Shown here: positions 40,222-52,861 of the stretch, in pieces
How positions within the stretch are numbered: position 1 is the stretch's first letter
Layout of the letters: each line of letters starts with the position of its first letter
Source: Margaritifera margaritifera
Taxonomy: Eukaryota > Mollusca > Bivalvia > Unionida > Margaritiferidae
DNA: 64,000 bases
Assembly (NCBI GenBank): GCA_029931535.1
Contig: JAQPZY010001536.1
Location: 2,735,001 to 2,799,000, forward strand
Direction: 5' to 3'
Translations under genes and position numbers: made by a program
Notes under the pieces: model-generated
Seen by the model: only the letters and a program-made list of their open reading frames with translations
The model's database searches: none
Told to the model about the DNA's origin: nothing

Positions 40222-40225
<4 letters not shown>

Positions 40226-40293
<68 letters not shown>

Positions 40294-40340
40294 TAGATAG
40301 ATAGATAGATAACTAGATAAATAGATAGATAGATAGATAT
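40226..40340. repeat. Poly(A), (TA)n and (GATA)n tail
   Basis: 33 A, then about 16 TA units, then GATA units. A poly(A) seeding microsatellites at the 3' end is typical for LINE insertions, here closing the ORF1 unit. Confidence 0.9.
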
Positions 40341-41170
40341 ATGAACTAATTCTAACAAATTTAACTTATATCTCAAACCTATAACATTTAAATAATGTAA
40401 AGACTTAATGTCAATAATATGATAAGATAATAATAACTTAAATATAACACCTTAACAACTTAATCTATTAATAATATTAACATATAATGATCAAATAACA
40501 CATAACTTAAACTAAACATTGTAACATCTTAATAAAATAAACTAACAAAGAGAGAGAGAGAAGGAAAAGAACTGGTGAGAGGTAAGTTAACAAAAACGCA
40601 TACACCAATATAAATAAAATCCTGAATACAAATGAGAAATTTGACGAACCAGCCCAAATAGATACATAAGCCATCATACATAAACACTATAAAAAACAAA
40701 TGAAAATTAAAAAAAAAACTAAAACAGGACCTCATGGGCGGAGGTCACTTTGGATTTACAACTGATCCAGGGTGGAAGGGAAAGGAAACCAGCCCAACGG
40801 GAAATACCCGAAGGAACCAGAAACCCTGAGTTTAGAAAACTTGAATTCTAGAATACATATAACTAAAAGAACCGCAATCAAAATTCACTTTAAAAAAAAA
40901 AATACAACCTTTAGGTATTTGGAACTTATGCGGGGCCATCTCTAAAGTGCTAACCAGCTATATATGCTGGGACGGACTTAGGAGTGACCACAAATAAAAA
41001 TTGAACAGGCATTAAAACGTCAGTTTCTCTATGACATGGTATCAGCCTCGACTTCTCCTCTTTGCCAGGGCTGAAATGGGTTAATATTTTGACTTTTTTG
41101 TTCTTGAGACCCCTTCTGCTCTTTGGAAAAAATGAGAATTCTGGGCCAGAATCCTGATTTTCTCCAGTTG
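40341..41170. other. Intergenic, no gene seen
   Basis: Very AT-rich to about 40730, then more mixed sequence up to the Polinton end. A minus-strand 104-aa frame (40950-41264) crosses into the Polinton terminal repeat and is not convincing. Confidence 0.45.
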
Positions 41171-41174
41171 TAAG

Positions 41175-41570
41175 TGGGTACTTACGATGTTTAAAGCGCC
41201 TGGTAATGCGAAAATGCATCAAACGCAAAATACGGAATATGGTACTTATAGTTTGTTCTAACACCTAGATTGCAAAAACATCAAATTATGGAATATGGTA
41301 CTTATAGTTTGTTCTAACACCGAGATTGCAATAACATCAAACGCACCTTATAGTGTACAAACACGCTTTATTTGACACTTTAGTGCGTTTTATAGGGTCA
41401 TGGATGAATACGCTTCATAGCATGAGCTTGAACGGTATTTATAGGGTTTTGGGGAGTTTGAAATGAATATTCTTGTGTGCGAAGGCATTTATAGTGTTTG
41501 GGCTTTTCTTTCGGAATGAATATGCTTTTTGAACGGGTGTTAGATGGCAGTTTTAGTTTTTTGTTGTTGC
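41175..41570. repeat. Polinton terminal inverted repeat, left
   Basis: 'cttacgat...agcgcctgg' at 41181-41203 matches the reverse complement of 49396-49420. Further in, 'ttgcaaaaacatcaaa', 'gtgcgttttatagggtcatgg' and 'aaggcatttatagtgtt' have right-end partners. A local 56-bp tandem duplication starts at 41234 and 41290. The inner part is made of degenerate units of about 60 bp. Confidence 0.8.
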
Positions 41571-41869
41571 TTGTTATTGTTGTTTTCTTCTTCAGGGAGG
41601 CCTAGAATTAATATGCTTTTCGAGCGTGTGTTTTGGTTGTGTTTTTGTGCTTAAAGGTCACCGGTGAAAGCACTTTTAGTATTTATAGATTTGGGGATCA
41701 ATAATGCTCTGCGGACATGCGTTATTTCTAGAATTAATGTTCTTTCTTTAAAGGATCATTAAGAATGAACCATTGTTGACATCTTATTCCAAATTCCGTA
41801 TCACAGAACCCGGAATAAATAAAATTGAGATCGCTGATGGATCAAATATTTTGTATATATTTAATTAAA

Positions 41870-42705
41870 TTCTGGCCCGAACCCTTTCCATTTGAAAAAC
41901 ACTAGCTTCTTTTTAAAATCACGTTTTAATATTTGTTAAATTTTAAATATTTCTTGTTTTGCTTTTTATAATTTTTGTTCATAAACGTTCCTTCAATTTT
42001 ACCGTCGTTTAAATCTTTGGCTTTATAACAGCTGGGTTTCTATACAGAATATTTGTTATTTTAAACAATTCTTAACTGCAGTTCGGGACATATTCTGTTT
42101 CGAATGTTGACTTTTTATGTGAAAATTTTATCATGTCACATAGCCTGTATTTTTTTTATTCCTCGTTTGAAAATAGAATCATCATGTAGATTAATATAAA
42201 AAAGCATTTCTTGTTTAATAGCCTCTTTGGGAGTTATTTTAATGCTAATATGCTTGGTGCTACTATTTTTATCTATTATTTTGCAAGACATCTAAATATT
42301 TATAGGTATAGTTAACGGAGAGTATTTCCGTATTTTATCTTTCATTTTTCTGTAAACGTTTTCAGCAACAACAGCTTTACCTTCATTACAACTGTGGTAA
42401 ATTTCAATCTTGTTTTCATGCAACCATTTTTAATATTTTATTATAAAATTCACTAACTTGGTGGACACATGGTTTGTTTAGGCTTCCCTACATTTATGAT
42501 TGTTTTAAAAGCATTGGTTATAATAGTGCCCATTTTATTATGGATATGTATGCTCCATGTGTACTTACTGAATGTGTAAATGACGTTTAACAAATATTTA
42601 TTTCCATTGTTGCATTTATTAAATGTTTTAATATCTACTAGATCAGCGGACCATACAGAATTTATCTTATCAGTTATTACACGGCGTTGAGGGATCTTTT
42701 TATGA
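41870..42705 (-). pseudogene. Polinton integrase with chromodomain (remnant)
   Basis: The minus strand reads 'RRVITDKINSVWSADLVDIK' (first catalytic Asp region, nt about 42690-42640), 'NGNKYLLNVIYTFSKYTW' and 'IEIYHSCNEGKAVVAENVYR' (the Glu region, nt about 42400). 'YRKMKDKIRKY' and 'HISIKITPKEAI' follow, then the C-terminal 'KDLNDGKIEGTF' and 'NGKGSG' of a chromodomain (nt about 42020-41870). This is the retroviral-type c-integrase of Polintons. The region around the second Asp is damaged, with stops in several places. Confidence 0.8.
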
Positions 42706-42814
42706 TTAGTTTATGCAACTCATCAGCTAGTCTTGTAGTCCATTTCGGTTGGCTCAGTGCCCTTTTCCGGTTTTTTAATTTTTTCCGAGCACCAATTTGT
42801 GGTTGGTTCCTATA

Positions 42815-43027
42815 TTATTTTGATGACAGTCTGAGCAATTTTCTCTGGGATAGTTTTTCCAACATGCTGATTGAGTTCAGACAACATCTGGCTATCACTC
42901 TGTCCTTAATTTTGCTATAGCAATAATCATGGGTCTCGCATATTCTATCAAGCTTGTTAATAGGTGGTCCTTTTGGATTGGGCAGCTCATTTTCTGGACA
43001 GCAATACCGGTGTCTTCTAGGCAGCAT
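42815..43027 (-). pseudogene. Phospholipase A2-like virion protein (remnant)
   Basis: A 70-aa minus-strand frame with 'YCCPENELPNPKGPPINKLD' followed by 'ICETHDYCYSKIK', the Ca-loop-like Gly/Pro segment and the 'HDYCY' His-Asp catalytic pair of secreted-type PLA2 folds. Such domains occur in Polinton/adintovirus and parvovirus virion proteins, where they help membrane penetration. Only the domain itself is open, and flanks are not. Confidence 0.7.
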
Positions 43028-43574
43028 GAGATCTTTTTTTTGGCAACAATGGCATGATTGCCTTATATATGTCTAGTTTACTACCTTCTTTCATGGCAAA
43101 AATTTCGTTTTTCTAGTATTACATATTATACAATTGTCTCTCATAATAATCCCTTTTTGTTTGGTTTGTGCGATTATTTTATTGTTTGTATCAGTTTCTT
43201 TTTTACACCTAAGGCAATACGATTTCAGATTTATATCATTCCATTACATAGTTTCTTGCATCTTGTTTTATAAGAAAGATATTGTTTGGTTCCTCGCCTT
43301 TATAACGGCAGAAAACGTAATATGCACGATAATATCCACACATTATTGCATCAATGTGTTGTATATGCGTACTATTATAAATAATTGGCTTTTTGCTTTG
43401 TATCATATACTTTTTCAATAACGTTACTTGGTTGTAGACCAAACGAGTCAAAATATTCAATAGCATCATTTTTAATATTCAATATTAACAATCATGCTTT
43501 CATTTGGTTTTGTACTTTTTGGTAATATATCTTTGCTAAACATCCCCTAAAATTCTTTATCTTCTTCTTTTTTA

Positions 43575-43967
43575 TTATTTGTTCAATCTGTAAATGTGTG
43601 AGAGGTTGCATCTGTTTGGAGGTATTGACCCTAGATCAAGACTACGATTTGGAGGTATTGACCCTAGATCAAGACTACGATTTGGAGGTATTGACCCTAG
43701 ATCAAGACGACGATTTGGAGGCATTGACCCTAGATCTAGACTACGATTTGGAGGTATTGACCCTAGATCAAGATTGCGATTTTTTTTATTTTGCTTCAAA
43801 ATGCGTTTTATTGGTGTCCTTGTCAGTCTCTGTTTGTAGTTCCCATGGAATTGTGATGGCTCTAACCTCAATGCAGTTTGTTGTGGTGATGTTTTGTTTG
43901 CATGCTGTTGTAATTTATCTTTTCTATCTTGCGAAAAACCCAACCCGATTTCAATGTATTCCATCAT
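43575..43967 (-). pseudogene. Polinton-type small basic protein with 11-aa tandem repeat
   Basis: 130-aa frame: 'MEYIEIGLGFSQDRKDKLQQ' and a Gln/Arg/Lys-rich middle, then five repeats of 'NRSLDLGSIPP' encoded by a 33-bp tandem array (43618-43783). It lies between the PLA2 remnant and other virion-like remnants on the same strand. It may be a minor core protein of the Polinton; the family is not certain. Confidence 0.45.
43618..43783. repeat. 33-bp tandem repeat, five units
   Basis: Units of 'ggaggtattgaccctagatc' plus 'aagactacgattt'. The length is a multiple of three, so it is open on both strands. Confidence 0.95.
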
Positions 43968-44903
43968 ATATTATTATATTATATTATTTCTTTCTTCCTT
44001 GTTTTCGCCTAATACCAGACCCATTGCCTGTAGCTTTGTGTGCCACTCCACTAAAAGCTCCAGGTGCTGCGGCTAATCCTAATGTTGTAAGAACCCTTTC
44101 TAATGTAGGCAATATACTCTGAACAAAGGATGTTATACATTGCTAAATATCACTGATAAAATATCCTTGTTTGTCCAGCTGATTTTTTATTTGCTTGTAT
44201 ACAAAATCATGTTGCATTCATTATGCAACAACGAATTTACAAAATTGTTGTTTATTCATGAATACTTCGTCCTTACCGTCATAAAATTGTTTTGGTTTTA
44301 ATTGTTTTTTTTTAATTGGCAGAATCTTAGCATAAGCAATGATAAAATCATCTGTTTGCTGTTGTGCTAGGGTCAAACGTTTTATTTTAATCATGATCTT
44401 ATATTGTGTCATTATATAACAATATTTATATTACCAATAACTGCATTCAGTGTTATATGTCTATCACTCAACACAGCACGGGGACCCAAAATTAAGGAGG
44501 GGGGGGGGGGGCAGAATTTTTGCTATGCCACTGACTCGATACACTCAAATTTGCGTATGACATCGTCCTTGTTACTATGAGCAAATACATCTAAATATGG
44601 CGAAACTATATGTGTCATCATATATATATATTATAATTATAATTATAAAAAATTACAGCCTTTTCGTTCCACTTCTAGCCCTTAAATTTGACAAAATGTT
44701 CCTTGAATATTGATTTAATACTTTTTAGATGCATCTCCAAAAACCTCTTTTTTTATTTTTTTCCCAGTAGTTCCAACCACCACCACGATTGCATTAGACC
44801 CTAATTGATTTGCCTTTAACTTGATTTGTTGCTCCTTCAACAGCTTTTGTTCCAATTTTCGATGCTAATGCTTTCATTTCAGATAACTTGCTTCAGACCA
44901 TTT

Positions 44904-44906
<3 letters not shown>

Positions 44907-44956
<50 letters not shown>

Positions 44957-44958
44957 TA
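44907..44958. repeat. (TA)n microsatellite
   Basis: About 22 TA units. Confidence 0.95.
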
Positions 44959-45568
44959 GTATATCATATTGATTCTTATCTTGAAATACAATATGTTACT
45001 ATTTCGCCATTTAGATGAACTCTTTGCCAGACTGGCTTGAAATACGCATTGAAATGCTTGATAATTGGTACATTTTGGTGCCTGGGATGAGTTTGATGTA
45101 AACGAATAAAGAATATCAGTATTTGTACCATTTATGTAACTATGTGTTGCTTCATTGTATTAACACTGTTTTATGCTATGTTATGTTACCGTTGTATCTC
45201 CTTCATTTTTTCTTTCCTCAGTTATATTTTGCAATCAGGTTTTAATATTATTCTGCATCTTAGTGTAATTGAATTTGGTTCACCTGTTATATCAGCTTTC
45301 TTTGTTGCAAGACATTTTGTTGTTGTTTTTTATATTAACTATGTTATACGATCCTGTTATTATTATTATATCAAACTATTTTGAGCCATCATAGCGCTAG
45401 AAAACATTATTTGCTGATGTTAAACCGTAGATGCCAAACTTTTGAGCTTATCAGTGCTATTGTATAAGTTTTATTAATATCAAAAGTTGTTGAAAATATT
45501 TAATGCTTTGTCGCTATAATTTGTTTACTGGTCCATCGTTTGTTATCACTACAATGAAATCATAGTCA

Positions 45569-45570
<2 letters not shown>

Positions 45571-45623
<53 letters not shown>
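45571..45623. repeat. (TA)n microsatellite
   Basis: About 26 TA units. Confidence 0.95.
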
Positions 45624-45626
<3 letters not shown>

Positions 45627-46439
45627 ATGCTTCTTTGTTTTCTTTTTTTAAAACTCAGACTGACTATTTTCCTTATTACTTCAGCTCCAAATCTCGTAGT
45701 TCCTCAATAGATTTTGTATTAAATAGTTTGGTGTAATAAATAATATTGAAGCTTTAATCTGTTGTTGTTATCACCAAAGTTTGTTATGAGAGCACTGACA
45801 TTATCAAATATGTGCTCTTTATTAACCCCGTGATAATTATTCATATTTTTTAGATCCTGTTACATTTCCAATGATCCCGGCTGCAACCCAGTCTCTCAAT
45901 GGACGTATTCATCCAATTCATTTTTAATATTTACAACTTCTTTTCATATTGCAAATTTCTTGTATCTAATTCAACAAAGTCCCTGCCATCTGCTGTTAGT
46001 GTTCCAAACTGTGTATAGCTCATATTAATATATAATTATATAACACACATTACTGGTATTATCAATACTGCAAAGTTGGTTTTTAATGTTATTTGGTTTG
46101 TTTTTATTTCAGAGCTCAAAATATTTTTGAAAAGTATAATAAATCTCTCTTTATCTGGAAAATGTTTTTTTGAGCAAATCAGCTGCATTATAAACACTTT
46201 TGTTGTATTTCTCTCTTGTTTTACGGTTTAAAGTGATACTGTTTTTAATTTCGTAATCATCCAATAAATTGCTTATGTGATATTTGTGTTATATATCTTA
46301 GTCTTGTTTTAATTTTATATCTGTCCCGGGGGTGATAAACATATTCTTTTAAAAGTGTATACCCGTGATGAGAAGCGCAATTTAAACAAACATATCAGAT
46401 ATATCTAACATAATGTTTTTTAAAAGTAGTTGTTGTTGA

Positions 46440-49012
46440 ATTACTGGAAGCAAGACAAAGAGTGATGGAAGCAAGAATGTTGGCTAGGGAATAAAAAGAA
46501 AAGCTAAACAGAGTGAATGTGTACTCAAGGTACCAAACAATATTGGTGTTGTTTCAAGGCAAATATCCAAAGCAAAGTTCAGATTGGACGCCCTTGAAGA
46601 AAATCAAATATCTAAAACGAGAGTAAAAATGGCATTTTTAAAGGTGAAGCAACAAATAAGCAAAGTATGACGGCAAACAAGAGTAGGTAAATTTATGGAT
46701 AATTTATACAAAAGCTGTAAAAAAAAAACAAGAAACAAAAGCGGAAAACAAACATCAAACGTTTTGATGCTACCACCGAGAGACTATCCAAACTGGAGTC
46801 AGATTAGTGTCAGGTAAATATTAAAGTTTAGCGGATCAAGATAAAATGACATAGATAATTTATGATCAGCGGGCTTTATACAGGATCACCAAGGCAGCTG
46901 AACCAGCGCCAAAACAAAGAGCAAACAAATCATAGGACAAATTAGTGAGCCAGCACCAACATAAGATAGATCAAGACTAAAGGAAGCACCCTCAGAAGAA
47001 GAAGAGTGGGAATTGGCATTACCAGATGGACCAAGACTAAAAAGAGCACTCAGAGCACCAACAGAGAAGGAGCAGGAATGGTTATCACCAGATGTATCAA
47101 GATTCAGAGAAGCAAAAGAGAAAGAGAAATTGAAACCTGCATAAAGGACGTCAGTGTTAGGTTTAATTAAAAAATTCGCAGGAACACAACTTGCAGATTA
47201 TACTGCCGCTGTGAACAAAAAGAATCTGAATAACTTTTTTTAAAGATATGAGCACTTCAATTGCAAATGTCTTTAGCAATATGTTACGTGAGGGAAATAG
47301 GATAATATATAAAATCAGTTTAAAAACCAAATATGAACAAAATATGTGTAGTACCTTAAACTATCACAGAAAAATATAATGCATATTTTACTTGTAGGGT
47401 TGCCGTTATCCTCGGAGGAGATGATGTTCGTCATAGTCTTCGAGGGGTAATGGCTGATTTGGGGGATAAAATGTATAATTACAACACACATTTCTATGAT
47501 ACAAGTAACCGAGCGTGTTGATATTGATTTATCAGAATGTACTCCAAGAAAGGGGACATAGTTACATCATGTTACTAGATTTTGTAACAGAAAAGAAAGC
47601 ATGTGTTAGTATTTTTAATAAAGATAACAGAACATCTAATTATGAAAAACATGTTGGTAAAATAAATTTTAGTAATATTAAATTTCCAGTATCATTAAAG
47701 ATGTTTCTAAATTTGAAAAATTAAATAAACACATATAAGTTAACATTCTTGGATGGGAAGAAAAAACATTATATCCACCAAAAAAGTGTAATGAAAAAAA
47801 TTGACAAAATAATCTCGATCTGTTGCTGATATTAGCAGGTGACAAAAACCATTATCTTTTAATACAAAATATATCTAGGTTAGTCTATAAATATAGCAAA
47901 CACAAGAACAAATACACAACTGTAGAAGATGTTTGAGCCTTTTTAGTAAAAAGGAACTACTGGAAAAACATGATGCTGTTTGCTCTGCAACTGAATCAAA
48001 ATGTCAGCGAACAATACTACCAGAAGAAGGAGAAAAATAATTTCATGTTCAAATATTATAAAAATCAGATTAAAGTATCATATATAATTTATGCTGACTT
48101 TTAAAGTGTAATAAAAAGGTAATATTGATAATGGAAGAAACACAAGCATAGTTGCTGAGCAAACCCTATGTAGTTTTGCATATGTTGTCAGATGTAATCG
48201 TAAAGTGATGAACAAAGTATTATACCGTTGGGATGATGCAGTTCAAATATTCCCTGTTAAATTAAATAAAAAACATTAAAAATTTAGATCAATATCACGA
48301 TTTATATTTAACAACTGATGTGTATCTTCTTGCCGATATTTTTAAAAGTTGTATAGCTATGGCTTTGAAGAATTGTGGATTAGATATAAGAAATTAGCTC
48401 ACAAGCCCAAGCATGTCATGAGACGCATTACTAAAACAAAGTTAAATTAGCACTAGTAACTGACAGTGATATGCATTTGTTTGTAGAAAAAGATTTATGA
48501 GCGGACTCTCAATGCTTTCAAAAAGACATGTACAAGCTAATAATCATATGGTTAGTGATTATAATTAAAGGAAGCAAATAGTTGGATCATGTATCTAAAC
48601 AAAAGGATCTTTATGAATGGAAAACGGTACAACCAATATCAGTGTCTGAATCGGATTGGATCACGCCAGATGAGTTACTCGGGGGGTGGCAATTGCTCGC
48701 AAGCGCCGGGCGAGGGAGGGGTGAGGTTAGGATTTGTTTTTGGAGCTGTAACCGGGGCGTAGACGGGGGGGGGGGGGGGAGGGGGAGAGGGGGTTTGAAG
48801 GTTGGCAACTGAAATTAAAACTGTTCTCTGTGGCAAAGTAGGGGCGCCACTAAAGAACATTGCCCCCTGGCGCCTCGAAACCTCGCGCCGCCACTGTGAG
48901 TTACCAGATCATATTCGAGACGATTCTAAAAAAGGTTATATATTAGAGGCTGATCTGGAATAACCTGATGCTCTTCATGATGAACATAATGATTGCCTTT
49001 TTGCTCCTTAAA
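46440..49012 (+). pseudogene. Polinton protein-primed DNA polymerase B (remnant, C-terminus deleted)
   Basis: Read across frames: an N-terminal region with 'QRVMEARMLARE', and a Glu/Arg repeat section (46960-47130, 'EEEEWELALPDGPRLKRA' and a related unit). An open block at 47515-47724 contains 'LLDFVTEKKACVSIFNK' and 'YEKHVGKINFSNIKFPVSLK'; 'IYADF' (exonuclease motif, nt about 48088-48102) follows. Then come 'NLDQYHDLYLTTDVYLLADI' (nt 48284-48343), 'LSMLSKRHVQANNHMV' (nt about 48507) and 'DDSKKGYILEADLE' (nt about 48916-48957). The polymerase palm end and C-terminus are missing; the right inverted repeat starts about 70 bp later. Numerous stops. Confidence 0.85.
48679..48896. mobile_element. 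218-bp hAT-type non-autonomous insertion in the polymerase gene
   Basis: Flanked by the 8-bp duplication 'tgagttac' (48671-48678, 48897-48904). Ends 'gcgccgccactg', the complement of the common hAT terminus CAGTGGCGG; the other end 'tcggggggtggc' is diverged. G-rich interior with 'gggggggggggg'. The polymerase reading resumes after it ('DDSKKGYILEADLE'). Confidence 0.75.
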
Positions 49013-49079
49013 CGATAATTCTTAAGGAGAAATGGTGAATCAACGATCAAAGTAAGTTCGCAAATGAGTTAGCATATAA

Positions 49080-49425
49080 ATGCCACATACATTCTAGCAC
49101 ACACACCCTCACCTCCAACCCCACTATAAATGCCATGAAACACACGTTCGAAAAGCATATTGATTTCCAACCCCCCAACCCCCAACACTATACATGCCTT
49201 CAAACACAAGTATATTCATTCCAAATCCCCGCAAAAAACCGCAAATAGCATCAAACGCATGCCAAGAAACCTATTCTACCATGCCCCTCTAAAACGCACA
49301 AAAGCATCATTTGTAAACTATTAGGTGCGTTTTATGTTTTTGCATTCTAGGCGCTCGAAAACAGAATAAGTTCCATATTAGATAAGGGTGCTTTTCCAGG
49401 CGCTTAATATATCGTAACTACCACC
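49080..49425. repeat. Polinton terminal inverted repeat, right
   Basis: Inverted match to 41175-41570, anchored by 'ccaggcgctt' (49396-49405), 'taggtgcgttttatg' and 'catgccttcaaacacaag'. Confidence 0.8.
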
Positions 49426-52400
49426 CCACCAGAACTCCCATTTCCCCCAGTAGTGCTTCTTCTTTTGTAGCAAATAAACCAACGTAAGATTTCTTATTTT
49501 TGCGCGCTGTTTACTTTTGTCGCAGTTCTCCAGAGGATCTCCTCTCCTCTGCGAAAATTAATAGCCTCCATGCGCATTACAGAAAAGAAGATAGTAAACG
49601 AACTGTGATGGATTCACAAATTTAAGTGCTCCTAACTTGTTTATTGCCAAATTTATTAACCATGAAAAATGGAAAAGGTTTATATTACATAAAGGTCTTG
49701 TCTGATTGAATGCTTTCCGGCCATGATTGATCATTGGAGATTATCAAAAGATGACATATTCCTTTCATGTAAGTGATGAATTGTTAACAACCCCGAACAA
49801 TGCAAACAGTTTCGCGCTCCAAGAAAACGAGTTTCATTTTCCTTTATTTGAATAGTCAATGCGGATGTTGGAAATCGATGCCGACTGTGTGCTAGAGATT
49901 AGTCCATTACATTCAGCATCCAAGTATAATCTATTTTCTGTTGTCGAATCGTTACAGTTATCTGGATTTTGGTTCATAAGATTGACAAAATAGTTTAGTG
50001 TAACTAAGAAATGGCTGATGATTGAAAGAAACACTCTCTTTATATAAATCATTGATGAGGTACAATCCTTAATCTTTACTACTATGCAACAAAGAAAATT
50101 AAGACCTGCTCCTAAAACAAATATTATATACTGTATTATAGCAAAGTCGTGGTTTTGATTTTAGCAATTTCTTTTATCGTCACTATCTTTTTAAAGGCCG
50201 CTGAGTACTACTTTTGCTGTATTGCTATACAAGGACATAATTTCTCAAACAAAACATATAAATTAAGAATACAAAACAGCATGACAAAAGAAAACGGATG
50301 TAACAACAATTAAGAATTAAGAACTGACTATAATTGAAAAGAATCAAAATACATTGCTGTGGTTCCGGTTTTTCTTGAATAGGGTCCATTATTAGGTGTT
50401 AAATACCATCGCGCTGTCCTCAAAAAGTATAGAATCCAAGATAATTCATGCCCACCAAGTTTGACAGGAAAACGGTAGCAAAACAAAATAAAACATTTCA
50501 AAACTTGTAAACGTGTGTTAAAACGAATATGACAAATTTTTATTATTTTCTGGCCTTAACAGACATGTCGCTTTTCCATCCCCATTAAAGACAGTCACTC
50601 TGTAAATATGTTTAAAGTCAAGACGATATGTGTTGTCAATTAGATACATCCCTTTTAATTTTATTTAGCGGAAAGCAATATTTTGCAAATTAAATAAGTA
50701 ATTTCATCATGCACAGTGGTGTTCTTAAAACTAGAAGATTCTTGCTCAGTCTCATCAGTAAACTAACAGATCCATATTTATTTTGCTTGATTTTAAAACT
50801 GACCAAAATTCATACAATAACAGTTATATTTCTGACCATCAATAATACTCTTTTGATTGAGCTTGTCCAACATAGTTTTGGCCTTAACTGCAGCAAAAAG
50901 TTCCCCAATTTTATAGGATTATCTACTTCAGGTGACATTTTTCAAGTATTCTTGCAAGGTGGTTTGATGATTATATGCTCTTAAAGCACAATATTATAAA
51001 TATTTCCTTCAAACCTTTTAGAGACACATAGCGGCAGCTCTAGAAATGATTTTATTTTAGATGATATATATGACTCAGGATTGTCAAAACTTTGTACATT
51101 TACGGAATTCACAGGGAATTTATTTTTCTGAACCGGAAAGTATTTAGAACAGCATGATCACTTTCATAAAGAATTAGCCCTTAAAGGAAAACGCGCTGAT
51201 TGCGACGAAACGGTTTTATTACAAGTAAAATGTGTAGAAAATTTGGTATTTACAGAAGTTCTGACTTGTATCACTCTTGTAAGAGATAATTTCTCACTTT
51301 TGTCCGCAATCAACAACTTTCCCGAAGCAAAGGATGTCGCCATATTTGTAAGTTCTTTATCTGTGAAAGCAATAATAGTCTGAACCTTGACGTTACTTAG
51401 TCCGTCCCGGTTATGTGACATGTTGTTCGTCGGTTGAAAGTGACTTCAAGGTTTGGTAAATGTTTGTAAGTTGGAGATAATTTGGGTATGATTTGATTTC
51501 ATTTTTAAACGTACAAGTCTTATCACATTCTAGGAGTATCTTGCTAGAGATGTTGAGTTTACGTAAGGAATCAGTAATAAGTACTCTGCCTGAATGAAAA
51601 GCGGTGGGTTCCTGTTGTAGGTTGTACATATTTTATATCCTCATAAACTTGTTCCTCGTGTATCTCCATATAATAAATTCATCTTCATTATTTATTATAT
51701 AGTTTAACATCTTGGTTCTGCGCCATTTTAGTTTTCAACAGTTCAAAAAAAACTTTGTGTTCGAGGATGCCAAGAGACAGCGACTACAATTATACTTTAA
51801 AGTGCCACACATAATTCTATCAGACAGCCTTGCTAGACAGTAGAGGGATAGATACGAGCGAATTGTATGTTAAAGCCATGTAATAAAATGAATGTTCTGT
51901 AATGGCATATACAATCAGTGATTCAAAAAGACGCTCTAAAGACCAAACTCATTATTTTGCTTAATCTACATGCAAACATGATGCAAATTATAACAATTAT
52001 ACGAAGAGCGTTCTATTCCCTCTAAGGATCATAAAGACAATTAGGGAAAACATGATTGAATGTATAAGTAGGTAAACTTCAAATTCACCGACACATAATG
52101 TAGCCATTTCAGCTAAGTTAACCCATCATCAATCTTTACCAATACAATCCGTCTATACAATTACATACGAGCGTAACATCGATAACAATACATTAATTTC
52201 ATTTGCAACCTCTTTTTATTTGATTGTTTATAAGAAACATTTTGAATATTTTCATTATTTATGTTAGCTATGGGGCATAAGTCCAACATATAATTGAAGA
52301 AGAAAAAGTTATATGGGAGGTAACTACTAGCATTTTCAAGCATCCAAGATGACTATTGTCTGTCCGACAAAAAATATTATATTTTTCGCAACGTTGGACA

Positions 52401-52861
52401 CTACCGTTTAACGTTTGACAAAAAACATTTTGTAAAAAATTTTTGTTAAAGTGTCAGACGTATGTATATACACACAGGCTATCTAACAGCCGGTTGAGAA
52501 TGACCTATCAGAACAAACAGCGTCTCTAGTTATTATTAGGCCGAGTTTACCACAGAATAAAGATATAAAGAAGAAGAGTCTTTATTCATTTCAATAGCCC
52601 TAACGGACTGTGAGGATAATTTTTTATAATGAATTTAATTGAATTGCTGATAGGACAATAAACAACAAGGTATCATCATCTATAGTCTACAATATACAAA
52701 GAAGTCATAGCAAGAAACTAAATTACATATGCATCCAGATGCAGATCCATGCAAATGAAATAAGCAGATTAATTCACAAAACTTCTCCGTAGGGAGAAAA
52801 AGATATATACATTATTAAAGGTAATAATATGAAGACAAAACAGAAGTTATTTAATTCAAAT
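49426..52861. other. Intergenic; one gene-like but broken block at 51164-51629 (-)
   Basis: Mostly AT-rich without genes. On the minus strand 51164-51629 is covered by two overlapping frames with similar content ('SGRVLITDSLRKLNISSKIL' and 'SGKLLIADKSEKLSLTRVIQ'). This looks like two diverged copies of one beta-propeller-like repeat (NHL/TRIM-type resemblance), split by a frameshift. I would treat it as a possible host pseudogene or exon at low confidence. Confidence 0.3.

Larger units (their letters stand above)
44221..46060 (-). pseudogene. Further Polinton virion-gene remnants (unassigned)
   Basis: The minus strand carries short open pieces: 44221-44412 ('MIKIKRLTLAQQQTDDFIIA'), about 44760-44890 ('SEMKALASKIGTKAVEGATN'), and about 45935-46023 ('SYTQFGTLTADGRDFVELDT'). 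They fit the position of structural genes in a Polinton, but I cannot assign capsid, penton or protease. The region is interrupted by two TA microsatellites. Confidence 0.4.
41173..49425. mobile_element. Decayed Polinton/Maverick, about 8.2 kb
   Basis: Bounded by inverted repeats (41175-41570 and 49080-49425). Contains remnants of a chromodomain integrase (minus), a phospholipase A2-like protein (minus), further minus-strand virion-like remnants and a protein-primed family B DNA polymerase (plus). Intact Polintons are 15-20 kb, so about half is deleted. All genes carry many stops and frameshifts. The target duplication could not be identified because the ends are diverged. Confidence 0.85.

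Noticed and set aside
48582..48860. Gly/Pro-rich short frames
   Set aside because: Produced by the G-rich interior of the hAT-type insertion.
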